A DNA stretch of 64,000 nucleotides from PNAI01 sp035574295 (GCA_035574295.1 DATLYX010000071.1:1-64000), one strand, 5' to 3'. Positions 51,894 through 62,069 are shown, numbered from the stretch's first letter. Program-made: numbers and translations. Notes: generated by a model from the sequence alone, not told the origin.

Positions 51894-52556
51894 ATGATGT
51901 CGCGCGCGGTCGATCTCCGTCGCATTGCAACAGGTTGGGGATGGGTGGACGCCATCTACCGCCGGCGCGCCCAGGATATCCTGCGCAAGTCTCTGATCCA
52001 CCGCCACCTTCCGCGCAGCGGCCGGCTGTTAGACCTTGGATCGGGGCTCGGTCATCTCGCGGAAGCGATCCTCCACGACACGCCGACGCGGTCTTGCGTG
52101 TTGGTGGACCCGGTTGCAGCGCCTTCGCCGCGCGTTGCCGCCCGTATGGCCGGGTTCGTCTTGCACGCGGTCAAGGCAAGCGGCACCTCCCTGCCGTTCC
52201 CCGACTCACAGTTCGACGGCGGCTGGGCGTCGTTTGTACTGCATCATCTGCCGCTGGACGACCAAGAGACCGTGCTCGGCGAAGTGGTGCGCGTGCTCAA
52301 GCCTGCTGCACCGTTCGTGTTGCTCGAAGACACCCCGGCGAACTTGAGCGAAATGGCGACGACGCTCCGCGCCGACCGCCGACTGAATTTCGAACACGCG
52401 GACGCTCCCCACCACTATCGCTCGCCTGATGAGTGGCGGGAGGCCCTGCCGCAGCATGGCCTCCGGATCGAACGGGAAATCGCCTTCCGGCGGGTGTTTC
52501 CGCCCGCCACCGTGCGCGCGGTCCAGCATCGCGCCTTCATCTGCTGCCGCCGCTGA
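51894..52556 (+). CDS. Class I SAM-dependent methyltransferase
   Basis: This 220-residue protein has the SAM-binding motif LLDLGSGLGH at 45-54, an acidic residue in the next strand (VDPVA), and the FDGGWASFVLHHLP post-motif typical of Methyltransf_11 enzymes. The substrate is unknown; a quinone, lipid or small-molecule methylase is equally possible. It follows lexA by 39 bases, so it may be partly under SOS control, and it converges on comEC with two bases between the stops. Confidence 0.85.
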   Translation: MMSRAVDLRRIATGWGWVDAIYRRRAQDILRKSLIHRHLPRSGRLLDLGSGLGHLAEAILHDTPTRSCVLVDPVAAPSPRVAARMAGFVLHAVKASGTSLPFPDSQFDGGWASFVLHHLPLDDQETVLGEVVRVLKPAAPFVLLEDTPANLSEMATTLRADRRLNFEHADAPHHYRSPDEWREALPQHGLRIEREIAFRRVFPPATVRAVQHRAFICCRR

Positions 52557-52558
52557 GC

Positions 52559-54859
52559 TCAATCGCCCGGCTCGATATCGTCGAGACGAGGCGTGGCGTC
52601 GCGCGTCCGCGAACGCGCGACCTCCAAAGACGGCGCCTCGCTCGCGCTTGCGGCGGTCGGCCGCGCCCAGGGGCGCGCAAACCCGGCCGGCCGGGCCACG
52701 TCGATGACCCATCGGTCGTCCACCAAGCGCAGCGCAACAGCGCCATGCGCGCGCACCGTGGTGCGATCGATGACCACCGCCGCACAACCGGGCGGCGCCA
52801 CCCGCGCCGAGACCACCACGGCAGCTTCCCGGCAATCGTCCTCGAAGGCCGCAACGGTACGCGCCAGCGCAACGAGCCGTCCGTTCGCAAGCGGCGCAAT
52901 GCAGCCGACGCCGTCGCATTTGAACGGTTCTGCAAGGCTGGTGTCGTTCGGCAGCCGCCCGTCGCCGTCCGCGGCAAGCCATTGCTGCGCCGCGAACCGG
53001 TCGCTCCCTGTCCGCAAAATGGCGAGCCGCCCGTCGCCGCCGCGCACGGCGATCGTCTGCGCGTCGGCGGAGACCAGCACGTCCGGCACCGGCGCCCGCG
53101 CTGCCCACAGCGCCCCTGCCAGCATCAGCACCGCGCCGCACCAGCGCAGAGGCGTTTTCAGGAGCGCCAAGACGACAATGCCGAGAGCGCAGACGAGGAG
53201 CGGCCCGGTGCCGAAGGCCGTGATCCGCCCCACGGCGCCCGGCAGCTTCGCCACCCAAACCGCCACCGCAACCATCCACGCAATGCCCTCGCCCATGATC
53301 CGCCAGAGCGGGCCGTCGAAGCCGAATGGCACAAGCACCAAACCGAGCAGCCCGCTCGGCATCACCCAGAGCGAGACGATCGGCATGGCGAACAGGTTGG
53401 CGAGCACGCCGTAGGGCGCAATGCGGTGGAAATGAAACGCGGCGAAGGGCGCGGTCGCAAGCCCGGCGACCAGCGACGCAAGGATGAGCGCAGCGACCTC
53501 ACGGCCGCCCCACAGCGCCGCACGCGCGCCGAGCGACGTATCGGCGCCGGCAATGGTCCACGGCATCCCCCGCTCGTAGGCCGCAACCAGCGCCAGCGTT
53601 GCCGCAAACGACATCTGGAAGCTTGGATGCACCACGGCCTCCGGCGTGACCAACAGCACGACGAAAGCGGCAATGGCCAGATTCCGCAGCGTCAGCGCAG
53701 CCCGGTCCGCCATCACGCCGATCAGCACAATGGCGGCCATGATGAACGCGCGCTGGGTCGCCACCTCGGCGCCCGAAAGCACGAGATAAAAGCCCGCCGC
53801 AAGCAGCGCCGCGACCGCCGCCCATTTCTTGATCGGCCGGCGGTTGGCAAACCCCGGTATCAGCGCCAGGAGCGCGCGGCACACGAAGAACACCACCCCT
53901 GCCACCACGGCCATGTGGTAGCCGGAGATCGAGAGCACATGCGCCAGGCTTGAGACGTACATGGCGTCATGGACCGGCTTGGAAATCGCGTCACGCTTGC
54001 CGGTGATCAGCGCCGAGGCGATGGCGCCGGTGTCGCCTTCGAGCACCGAGCGGATACGCGCGTCGATGGCGTCGCGCATTCCCTGGATGACCGCGCTGAC
54101 TTGCAGCCATCGGCTTGGCTTGACCGGTGGTTCCGCGACATTGATGGCGCCAAGCACAAATCCGCTTGCCCCGATATGCTGAAAATACAGGTCCCGCGCA
54201 AAGTCGTAGCCGCCGGGCCGCACCGGTGCGAGCGGCGGCGCAAGCCGCGCCCTCAGCGTCACATAGGCGCCGACCGGCGGCGCTTTGCCTTTGCGGACTG
54301 CAAGGCGCACCCGCTCGGGCGCTTCGTCCAGTCTCCCGCCCTCGATCCGGACCACGCGGACCACGATCCGGTCGCTGCGTTCGCGTTCTTCGCGCACTTC
54401 CACAAAACCGGCGATCTGCACGTTGCCCGCCACGTGATGCAGGACCGGATGAGCGATAAGGAACGATCTCAGCGTCACGGTCGCAAAACCGACGGCAGCC
54501 GAAGTCAAGGCGAGCATCGCCGCAAACGCGATTGGCCGCGCACGGACCAAGACCGTTATCGCCGCGGCGGTGAGCGCAAGCGAGATCGCAGCCCACCACG
54601 CGGGTTCGCGGTCAGCCGCAAAATAGACGACGACACCCGAGCCGAAGGCGACCGGCAACCACGGCATGAGCCGACCGGGGGCCACCTCAGCCGCTCCCCA
54701 GGCCCGGATCCGTTCACCGGCGGCATAGGCAAGGTCCGCGCCCGGCCAAGTGAACGGCCGCCGCAGCCGTGCGGCCGCCTGCGGCCAAATCGCGGCCTGC
54801 CCCCCAGTGCCGGTTGAGCTCGCCATGCGCGGTGCCCCGCGATGCCCCACCTCGCGCAT
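52559..54859 (-). CDS. comEC: ComEC/Rec2-type DNA uptake channel homologue
   Basis: This 766-residue protein has an N-terminal soluble DUF4131 region, then the competence domain with multiple membrane helices around AHVLSISGYHMAV, which is the family hallmark. ComEC moves single-stranded DNA across the inner membrane in transformation. The C-terminal part is metallo-beta-lactamase-like, but I do not see an intact HxHxDH motif, so a nuclease function is doubtful. No pilus or other com genes are nearby. The ATG at 54826 is an alternative start. Confidence 0.92.
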   Translation of the reverse strand: MREVGHRGAPRMASSTGTGGQAAIWPQAAARLRRPFTWPGADLAYAAGERIRAWGAAEVAPGRLMPWLPVAFGSGVVVYFAADREPAWWAAISLALTAAAITVLVRARPIAFAAMLALTSAAVGFATVTLRSFLIAHPVLHHVAGNVQIAGFVEVREERERSDRIVVRVVRIEGGRLDEAPERVRLAVRKGKAPPVGAYVTLRARLAPPLAPVRPGGYDFARDLYFQHIGASGFVLGAINVAEPPVKPSRWLQVSAVIQGMRDAIDARIRSVLEGDTGAIASALITGKRDAISKPVHDAMYVSSLAHVLSISGYHMAVVAGVVFFVCRALLALIPGFANRRPIKKWAAVAALLAAGFYLVLSGAEVATQRAFIMAAIVLIGVMADRAALTLRNLAIAAFVVLLVTPEAVVHPSFQMSFAATLALVAAYERGMPWTIAGADTSLGARAALWGGREVAALILASLVAGLATAPFAAFHFHRIAPYGVLANLFAMPIVSLWVMPSGLLGLVLVPFGFDGPLWRIMGEGIAWMVAVAVWVAKLPGAVGRITAFGTGPLLVCALGIVVLALLKTPLRWCGAVLMLAGALWAARAPVPDVLVSADAQTIAVRGGDGRLAILRTGSDRFAAQQWLAADGDGRLPNDTSLAEPFKCDGVGCIAPLANGRLVALARTVAAFEDDCREAAVVVSARVAPPGCAAVVIDRTTVRAHGAVALRLVDDRWVIDVARPAGFARPWARPTAASASEAPSLEVARSRTRDATPRLDDIEPGD

Positions 54860-54954
54860 CGCGATGCTAACCGCGCCGCGCGGCCGGTACGAAATGTTTC
54901 CCCGATACTCCTGATTTCCTCAGGGCAGCCCGCGAACGCGAGATGGCGGCGTGG

Positions 54955-56655
54955 TCAGCCGCCCTTCACCTTGGCCCAGGTATCGCGCAGCCCGATGGTT
55001 CGGTTGAACACGGGCCGTCCGGGAGTGGAGTCCGGATCGCGGAAGAAATAGCCCTGGCGCTCGAACTGCACCGGCGCGTCAGCGCCCTCCCCGCTCAGCA
55101 CCGGCTCGATCTTGCAACCCTGCAGCACTTCGAGCGAATTGGGATTGAGCGCCGCCGCAATGTCGTCCGCCTCCGGCGTGTGGACGAACAGATCGTTGAT
55201 CAGCCGCACCTCGGCGTCCAGTGCGTCCTGCGCCGCCACCCAGTGCAGCGTGGCCTGCACTTTTCGGCCGTCCGGCGCGTTTCCGCCCCGTGTGGCCGGA
55301 TCGTAGGTGCAGCGCAGCTCGACCACCTCACCGGCTGCGTTCTTCACCGCCTGCTTGCAGGTGATGAAGTAGGCATAGCGCAGCCGCACCTCCCGCCCGG
55401 GCGCTAGCCGGAAGAATTTTTTCGGCGGGTCCTCCATGAAATCGTCGCGTTCGATGTAGATCTCCCGCCCGAAGCGGATGCGGCGCGTGCCGGCGGCCGG
55501 GTTCTCCGGATGGTTCACGACCTCCAGCTCCTCCAGCTTTCCTTCTGGAAAATTTTCGATCACCACCTTGAGCGGCCGCAGCACCGCCATGCGCCGCAGT
55601 GCCATCCGGTTCAGCACCTCGCGGACCGCGTGTTCGAACATCGCTGGCTCCACCACGCTGTTCGCCTTGGCAACCCCCGTCTGCCGCACGAACTCCCGGA
55701 TCGCTTCGGGCGGTACCCCGCGCCGCCTGAGCCCGGCAAGCGTCGGCATGCGCGGATCGTCCCATCCCTTGACATGGCCGGCGCGCACGAGCTCCACCAG
55801 CACCCGCTTCGAGAGCACCGTATTTCTGATCATCAGCTTGGCGAATTCATACTGCCGCGGCCGTGACGGCACCGGCAGATGCTCGATGAACCAGTCGTAC
55901 AGCGGCCGGTGATCCTCGAATTCCAACGTGCAGATCGAGTGCGTGATCCCCTCGATCGCGTCGGACTGGCCGTGCGCAAAGTCGTAGCTCGGGTAGATGC
56001 ACCACTTGTCGCCGGTGCGCGGGTGGCTGGCGTGCAGGATGCGATAGAGCACCGGATCGCGCATGTTGATGTTGCCCGACGCCATGTCGATCTTGGCGCG
56101 CAGCACCCGCGCCCCGTTGGGAAACTCGCCTGCGCGCATGCGGCGGAACAGATCGAGATTCTCCTCCACGCTGCGGTCGCGGTACGGGCTGTTCTTGCCC
56201 GGCTCGGTGAGCGTGCCGCGGGTTGCCCGCATCTCCTCCTGCGACTGGTCGTCCACATAGGCGAGCCCCGCCCGGATCAGGTGCTCGGCCCATTCGTAGA
56301 GCTGCTCGAAATAATCCGAGGCGTGATACAGGTGCTCGCCCCAGTCGAAGCCGAGCCAGCGCACGTCGCGTTTGATCGCGTCGATGTATTCCTGCTCCTC
56401 CTTGGTCGGGTTGGTATCGTCGAACCGCAGGTGGCACCGCCCGCCGAATTCCTGCGCCACCCCGAAGTTGAGGCAGATCGACTTGGCATGGCCGATGTGG
56501 AGATACCCGTTCGGCTCGGGCGGAAAGCGCGTGACCACGGTCTTCACCCGGCCGGATTCGAGGTCGGCCCGAATTATGTCGCGGATGAAGTCGCGCGTCC
56601 CTTCGGTTTTGGCCGCGTCACGGCCCCTCGCGCTTTCGGCTGGTGCTGTACTCAT
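54955..56655 (-). CDS. glnS: Glutaminyl-tRNA synthetase
   Basis: GlnRS charges tRNA-Gln directly. The 566-residue class I synthetase has HIGH at 53-56 in PPEPNGYLHIGHAKS, VLSKR at 280-284, and a long C-terminal anticodon-binding beta-barrel. CAGGAG precedes the ATG at 56655; the frame upstream is not used. Many alphaproteobacteria lack GlnRS and use the GatCAB route, so its position divergent from gltX may reflect acquisition. The 105-base spacer would hold both promoters. Confidence 0.96.
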   Translation of the reverse strand: MSTAPAESARGRDAAKTEGTRDFIRDIIRADLESGRVKTVVTRFPPEPNGYLHIGHAKSICLNFGVAQEFGGRCHLRFDDTNPTKEEQEYIDAIKRDVRWLGFDWGEHLYHASDYFEQLYEWAEHLIRAGLAYVDDQSQEEMRATRGTLTEPGKNSPYRDRSVEENLDLFRRMRAGEFPNGARVLRAKIDMASGNINMRDPVLYRILHASHPRTGDKWCIYPSYDFAHGQSDAIEGITHSICTLEFEDHRPLYDWFIEHLPVPSRPRQYEFAKLMIRNTVLSKRVLVELVRAGHVKGWDDPRMPTLAGLRRRGVPPEAIREFVRQTGVAKANSVVEPAMFEHAVREVLNRMALRRMAVLRPLKVVIENFPEGKLEELEVVNHPENPAAGTRRIRFGREIYIERDDFMEDPPKKFFRLAPGREVRLRYAYFITCKQAVKNAAGEVVELRCTYDPATRGGNAPDGRKVQATLHWVAAQDALDAEVRLINDLFVHTPEADDIAAALNPNSLEVLQGCKIEPVLSGEGADAPVQFERQGYFFRDPDSTPGRPVFNRTIGLRDTWAKVKGG

Positions 56656-56760
56656 GCGAACTCCTGGCGCCCCCGCTGCGTCCGATCGCTGCAAAATGCC
56701 CTGACTCTCCCGGCCGGGCCTGTGGTACACGGGCACGCCGATACGCACATCCTTCCCGAC

Positions 56761-58185
56761 ATGACCGAGCCCGTTGTCGTCCGCTTTGCCCCCTCGCCCA
56801 CCGGCTTTCTCCACATTGGCGGTGCGCGCACGGCGCTGTTCAACTGGCTATATGCGCGCGGTCGCGGCGGCAAGATGCTTCTGCGCATCGAGGATACCGA
56901 CCGCGAGCGCTCCACCAAGGCGGCCATCGACGCCATCATCGACGGGCTGACCTGGCTCGGCATCCACTGGGACGGCGAGGTCGTGTACCAATACGCCCGC
57001 TCCGCCCGGCACCGCGAGGTGGCCGAACAGCTTCTCGCCGCCGGCCGGGCCTACCGCTGCTACGCCACGCCCGAGGAGCTTGCCGAGATGCGGGAGGCCG
57101 CGCGCCAACAGGGACGTGCCAAGTTGTACGACGGCCGTTGGCGTGACCGCGATCCGGCGGAGGCCCCGCCGGGGGTTGCGCCGGTGATTCGTCTCAAGGC
57201 TCCCCTCACCGGCGAGACCGTCATCGACGACCAGGTGCAGGGCCGGGTGACCTGGCAAAATGAAAACCTCGACGATTTCGTCCTGCTGCGCTCCGACGGT
57301 ACTCCCACCTATATGCTGGCCGTGGTCGTCGATGACCACGACATGGGCATCACCCACATCATCCGCGGCGACGATCATCTCAACAACGCCGCTCGGCAGA
57401 AGCAGATCTATGACGCCTTGGGTTGGCGCGTGCCGGTGATGGCGCACATTCCCCTGATCCATGGGCCAGACGGCTCCAAGCTCTCCAAACGCCACGGCGC
57501 GCTCGGCATCGATGCTTACCGCGCCATGGGCTATCTGCCGGCTGCCATGCGGAACTATTTGGTGCGGCTCGGCTGGTCGCACGGTGATCAGGAGATATTT
57601 ACGACCGAGGAGATGATCGCACATTTCGATTTGGCACAGATCGGCCGTTCTCCGGCACGTTTTGACTTTGCCAAGCTTGAAAACTTAAACGGCTATTACA
57701 TTCGCCACTCTTCCGACGACGAGCTTCTTGCCGCTATCGAGCAATTGCTGCCCCATATTGCGTCCGGATCGGAAATCGCACAAAAGCTCGAATCGACAAA
57801 GCGTCGCCAGCTCTTGCTCGCACTGCCTCAGTTGAAGGAGCGCGCCAAAACGCTCGTTGAGCTGCTCGACGGAGCGCATTTTTTGTTTGCGCAGCGCCCG
57901 ATCACGGTGGACGAAAAAGCCGCGGCCCTGCTGACCGAGGACGCCCGCCGCCTGATCGCGGCGCTGTTGCCCGAATTGGAGCAGCTCGAACCGTGGACCG
58001 CTGCCCAGGCTGAGCAGCTCGTGCGCGGTTTTGCGGATCGGATGGGCGTCAAACTCGGCGCCGTGGCCCAGCCGCTGCGCGCAGCCCTGACCGGCCGCAC
58101 GACCTCTCCGGGGATTTTTGAAGTTTTCGTAGTCCTGGGAAAGATGGAGACACTCGCCCGCCTCCGCGATCAGTTGGCTGCATAG
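56761..58185 (+). CDS. gltX: Glutamyl-tRNA synthetase
   Basis: GluRS charges tRNA-Glu and, in genomes without GlnRS, also tRNA-Gln. The 474-residue protein has HIGG at 18-21, KLSKR at 240-244, LRIEDTD and YMLAVVVDDHDMGITH. The start at 56761 gives the usual MTEPVVVRFAPSPTG; the long upstream frame lies on glnS. With glnS present, this enzyme may be discriminating, a point not settled by the sequence alone. Confidence 0.97.
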   Translation: MTEPVVVRFAPSPTGFLHIGGARTALFNWLYARGRGGKMLLRIEDTDRERSTKAAIDAIIDGLTWLGIHWDGEVVYQYARSARHREVAEQLLAAGRAYRCYATPEELAEMREAARQQGRAKLYDGRWRDRDPAEAPPGVAPVIRLKAPLTGETVIDDQVQGRVTWQNENLDDFVLLRSDGTPTYMLAVVVDDHDMGITHIIRGDDHLNNAARQKQIYDALGWRVPVMAHIPLIHGPDGSKLSKRHGALGIDAYRAMGYLPAAMRNYLVRLGWSHGDQEIFTTEEMIAHFDLAQIGRSPARFDFAKLENLNGYYIRHSSDDELLAAIEQLLPHIASGSEIAQKLESTKRRQLLLALPQLKERAKTLVELLDGAHFLFAQRPITVDEKAAALLTEDARRLIAALLPELEQLEPWTAAQAEQLVRGFADRMGVKLGAVAQPLRAALTGRTTSPGIFEVFVVLGKMETLARLRDQLAA

Positions 58186-58418
58186 CAACGCTTCTGCCCC
58201 GGAACTTCGCCTCTCGGGCTCCAACCGCCCGCTATCACGGATACCCCGGATACCGAGAGATCGCGCCCAATCACTCTGCTGGTGTCCCGACGCCGGCAGG
58301 GGATCGACCGATCTTGCAGTGCACACATGAATGGGCTACGCAACATTCGGCCTTGCCGCCCCGGCATCCATGCCCGACCGGCTGGCAAGGCACCTGCCTC
58401 CGCACCGAGGGTTCAACC

Positions 58419-59729
58419 ATGGACGCAAAGACCGGTCACAACGTGAAAACCGGAACCCTGACCGTCGGCAACAAGTCGTGGAACTTCCCCATCTATCAGG
58501 GCACGATGGGGCCGGACGTCATCGACGTGAGCAGGCTCTACGCCGAGACCGGCATGTTCACGTTCGATCCCGGGTTCACGTCTACGGGGAGTTGCGAATC
58601 CAAAATCACCTTCATAGACGGCGAGAAGGGCATCCTGCTCTATCGTGGAATCCCCATCGAGCAGTTGGCCGAGCACGGCGACTTTCTCGAGACCTGCTAT
58701 CTGCTCTTGTACGGTGAGCTGCCGACCGCGGCGCAAAAAGCCGATTTCGACTATCGCGTGACGCGCCACACGATGGTTCACGAGCAGATGAGCCGCTTCT
58801 TCCAGGGCTTCCGCCGCGATGCCCATCCGATGGCGGTGATGACCGGCTGCGTCGGCGCGCTGTCGGCCTTCTATCACGACTCCACCGATATTTCCGACCC
58901 TCACCAGCGCATGGTGGCGTCCATCCGGATGATCGCCAAGATGCCGACGCTTGCCGCCATGGCCTACAAGTACAGTATCGGCCAGCCGTTCGTGTATCCC
59001 AAGAACGACCTCGACTATTCGACCAACTTCCTGCGCATGTGCTTTGCCGTGCCGTGCGAGGAGTACAAGCCCAATCCCGTGCTCGCGCGAGCCATGGACC
59101 GGATATTCATACTGCACGCCGACCACGAGCAGAACGCATCCACCTCCACCGTGCGGCTTGCCGGCTCGACCGGCGCCAATCCCTTTGCCTGCGTCGCCGC
59201 GGGCATCGCGGCATTGTGGGGACCCGCCCATGGCGGGGCCAACGAGGCGGCCCTCAAAATGCTGGCGGAGATTGGAACGCCGGAGCGGATCCCCGAATAC
59301 ATTCGCCGCGCCAAGGACAAGAACGACTCATTCCGCCTGATGGGCTTCGGCCACCGCGTTTATAAGAATTACGATCCCCGCGCGAAAATCATGCAGAAGA
59401 CCTGCCACGAGGTCTTGGGCGAGCTTGGTCATCGCGACGACCCGTTGCTGCAGGTCGCGCTCGAGCTCGAACGCGTCGCCCTGAGCGATGAGTATTTTCT
59501 GGAGAAGAAGCTCTATCCGAATATCGACTTCTATTCCGGCATCACGCTCAAGGCCATGGGTTTCCCGACCAGCATGTTCACCGTGCTTTTCACGCTCGCG
59601 CGCACCGTGGGCTGGATTGCTCAGTGGAAGGAAATGATCGAGGATCCGAACCAGAAGATCGGTCGGCCGCGCCAACTTTACACCGGCTATCAGCGCCGCG
59701 ACTACGTGCCGATCTCGCGCCGCAAATGA
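58419..59729 (+). CDS. gltA: Citrate synthase
   Basis: GltA condenses acetyl-CoA and oxaloacetate at the entry of the TCA cycle. The 436-residue type II enzyme has HADHEQNASTSTVR, GPAHGGANE and GFGHRVYKNYDPRA, which hold the catalytic histidines and oxaloacetate arginines. GAGGG lies before the ATG. The 233-base leader after gltX is GC-rich; I see no clear promoter. The C-terminus converges on the FabH gene with six bases between stops. Confidence 0.98.
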   Translation: MDAKTGHNVKTGTLTVGNKSWNFPIYQGTMGPDVIDVSRLYAETGMFTFDPGFTSTGSCESKITFIDGEKGILLYRGIPIEQLAEHGDFLETCYLLLYGELPTAAQKADFDYRVTRHTMVHEQMSRFFQGFRRDAHPMAVMTGCVGALSAFYHDSTDISDPHQRMVASIRMIAKMPTLAAMAYKYSIGQPFVYPKNDLDYSTNFLRMCFAVPCEEYKPNPVLARAMDRIFILHADHEQNASTSTVRLAGSTGANPFACVAAGIAALWGPAHGGANEAALKMLAEIGTPERIPEYIRRAKDKNDSFRLMGFGHRVYKNYDPRAKIMQKTCHEVLGELGHRDDPLLQVALELERVALSDEYFLEKKLYPNIDFYSGITLKAMGFPTSMFTVLFTLARTVGWIAQWKEMIEDPNQKIGRPRQLYTGYQRRDYVPISRRK

Positions 59730-59735
59730 CGTGAT

Positions 59736-60767
59736 TCAATCGGCGCCCGTGCCGTTGCCCTTGCCCGCCGCCGCGGCGCCGTCATAGGCCCAGGTCAGAT
59801 AGGCGCCGCCCCAGGTAAAGCCGCCGCCGAACGCCGCCATCAGCATGCGGTCGCCGGGCTTGAACTTGTGCTCGAAATCCCACAGGCAGAGCGGGATGGT
59901 GGCCGCAGTGGTATTGCCATATTTATGGATATTGATCAGCACCTTATCCATCGACAGTCCGAGTTTTTCGGCGGTGGTTTCAATGATCCGCCGATTGGCC
60001 TGGTGCGGCACCACCCAGTCGATCATGTCGGCGCGCAGATTGTTCCGCGCCATGATGTCCCGCGTTACTTCCGACATGCCGGCGACGGCGAATTTATAGA
60101 CGGCGGCGCCCTCCTGATGCACCGAATGCAACCGCCGGGCCACCGTCTCGGCGCTCGCCGGCATGCGGCTGCCGCCCGCCGGCTGATGCAGATACTTCAT
60201 CCCCGACCCGTCCGAGCGCAGGACGATGTCCAAGATGCCGTTGCCGTCGCTGCTCGGTTCCAGCAGCACCGCCGCCGCCCCGTCGCCGAAGATCACGCAG
60301 GTTGCACGGTCGGTGTAGTCGACGATCGCCGACATTTTGTCCGCGCCGACGACAATCACCTTGCTGCACGTGCCTGCGGCAACGAATTGCCGGGCCACTG
60401 CCAGTGCATAGATGAAGCCCGAACATGCCGCTTGCACGTCGAAGCTGCCGATATTGCGGATGCCGACCATGTCGCAGATGAGATTGGCGGTGCACGGATG
60501 CACGAAGTCAGGCGTAGTTGTTGCACAGATCAGCAACTCGACGTCGGCCGGGTTGGTGCCCGTCTTGCTCATCAGGCCGCGCACCGCCTCGGCCGCCATG
60601 TGTGAGGTGCCGAGCCCCTCGCCTTTCAGGATGCGCCGCTCCTTGATCCCGGTGCGTTCGGTGATCCAGGCGTCGCTGGTGTCCACCATGCGCGACAACT
60701 CCGCGTTGTCGAGCACGTATTCGGGGACGTAGCCGTGAACGCCTGTAATCGCCGCGCGGATCGGCAT
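59736..60767 (-). CDS. fabH: 3-oxoacyl-ACP synthase III (FabH), Bacteroidota-like
   Basis: FabH starts fatty acid synthesis by joining acetyl-CoA to malonyl-ACP. The 343-residue protein has the catalytic triad Cys115 (QAACSGF), His255 (VPHQANRR) and Asn285 (YGNTTAAT). Long stretches, including RTGIKERRILKGEG, ADKMSAIVDYTDRATC, KYLHQPAGGS and AAFGGGFTWG, read like FabH of Bacteroidota rather than the proteobacterial type, as I remember them. This gene is not normally placed after lpxB. The ATG at 60767 has a weak site; GTG at 60794 and an intervening TTG are alternatives. Confidence 0.92.
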   Translation of the reverse strand: MPIRAAITGVHGYVPEYVLDNAELSRMVDTSDAWITERTGIKERRILKGEGLGTSHMAAEAVRGLMSKTGTNPADVELLICATTTPDFVHPCTANLICDMVGIRNIGSFDVQAACSGFIYALAVARQFVAAGTCSKVIVVGADKMSAIVDYTDRATCVIFGDGAAAVLLEPSSDGNGILDIVLRSDGSGMKYLHQPAGGSRMPASAETVARRLHSVHQEGAAVYKFAVAGMSEVTRDIMARNNLRADMIDWVVPHQANRRIIETTAEKLGLSMDKVLINIHKYGNTTAATIPLCLWDFEHKFKPGDRMLMAAFGGGFTWGGAYLTWAYDGAAAAGKGNGTGAD

Positions 60768-60845
60768 AAATGACGTCAAGGCTCCAAGCTCCACGATCCT
60801 TAAGACACGAAGCGGCGGCCTAAAAACCCGGCCGCCCGCTGCACC

Positions 60846-62069
60846 CTACCGCTTTGATACCTCATCCGCAAACGTCCTCTCGGACGGTCGCAGGAGTCCG
60901 AGCACCGCCTCCGCCGCCCGAACGGCAGGCGCCCGTTGGCCGATCTCCATGATGGCGTCGAGCCGCGCGAAGGCTTCGACCTGCCGCTGCCGCTCCGGCC
61001 CATTTTTGAGCAGCGGCAGGAGCGCGGCCGCGAGGCGCTCCGGATTGCAGTCTTCCTGCAAAAACTCCGGCACGACTTTTTCCCCGAGCACAAGGTTGGC
61101 GAGAATCACCGTCTCCACCTGAATCATCAGCCGCGCCACGACCGCTTCGACCGCTGACACGCGATAGGCCGCTACGGTTGGCACCCCGGCCAGCGCCAGT
61201 TCGAGCGTCACGGTTCCGGATTTTGCCAACGCCGCCCTTGCAATGCGGAAGTTGGCAGCCTTCTCGCGTTCGTCCACGACGATGCGCGGCGGATGTGGCC
61301 ATTGCGCAACTTCCGCTTCGATCGGCTCGCGCAGGTGCGGCACGGTGGGCAGGACGAGCTCCATCGAGCCCACCGCGCCGCGGATACGTGCGACCGCCTC
61401 GCCGAAGACCGCCAGCATGCGCCGTATTTCGGTTGCTCTGCTGCCCGGCAACAGCAGGACGACCGGCGGATCGGCCAGCCTGCGTTGCGCCTCTTCGCGA
61501 TTCGGCCGCAGATCGTCGATTCGTTCCGCCAGCGGATGTCCGACATAGGTGCAGGGTGGTCCGCCGAGCCTTTGCAGCGCCGCAGGCTCAAACGGCAACA
61601 GCGCGAGCACATGGTCGATGTAGCGGCGCATGGCGCGCGCCCTCCAGGGCCTCCACGCCCACACTGAAGGACAGACGTAATCGACGATCGGAATTCGCGG
61701 GTTGGCCGCGCGCACCCGCTTGGCCACCCGATGCGTAAAATCCGGGCTGTCTATGACCACGAGCACGTCGGGCGCTGCTTTGAGCACGGCGTCGGCGGCC
61801 TGGCGAATGCGCGTCAGTATAGTCGGCAGCCGCCGGGGGATTTCGGCAAAACCCAGGATTGCAAGCTCCTCGATCGGAAACAGGCTCGGTACGCCAGCCT
61901 TGCTCATTTGCCGGCCGCCGACTCCTGAAAACCTGAGCGGTGCATTGCTGCGCTCGCGCAGTGCCCCGACCAGAGCCGCGCCGAGGCGATCCCCGGACTC
62001 CTCGGCAGCAATCAGGAAGACGCGGCCTTCAGCCGCGGCAGCAACGGGGGTGCGGGTCGCTTGGCTCAT
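60846..62069 (-). CDS. lpxB: Lipid-A-disaccharide synthase
   Basis: LpxB joins lipid X and its UDP-activated precursor to make the lipid A disaccharide at the inner membrane. The 407-residue GT19 protein has the start FLIAAEESGDRLGAALV, the FSGVGGRQM segment, VDYVCPSVWAWRPWR and LLPGSRATEI. The ATG overlaps the lpxI stop (ATGA), so the pair is coupled. The usual next gene is not fabH. Confidence 0.96.
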   Translation of the reverse strand: MSQATRTPVAAAAEGRVFLIAAEESGDRLGAALVGALRERSNAPLRFSGVGGRQMSKAGVPSLFPIEELAILGFAEIPRRLPTILTRIRQAADAVLKAAPDVLVVIDSPDFTHRVAKRVRAANPRIPIVDYVCPSVWAWRPWRARAMRRYIDHVLALLPFEPAALQRLGGPPCTYVGHPLAERIDDLRPNREEAQRRLADPPVVLLLPGSRATEIRRMLAVFGEAVARIRGAVGSMELVLPTVPHLREPIEAEVAQWPHPPRIVVDEREKAANFRIARAALAKSGTVTLELALAGVPTVAAYRVSAVEAVVARLMIQVETVILANLVLGEKVVPEFLQEDCNPERLAAALLPLLKNGPERQRQVEAFARLDAIMEIGQRAPAVRAAEAVLGLLRPSERTFADEVSKR

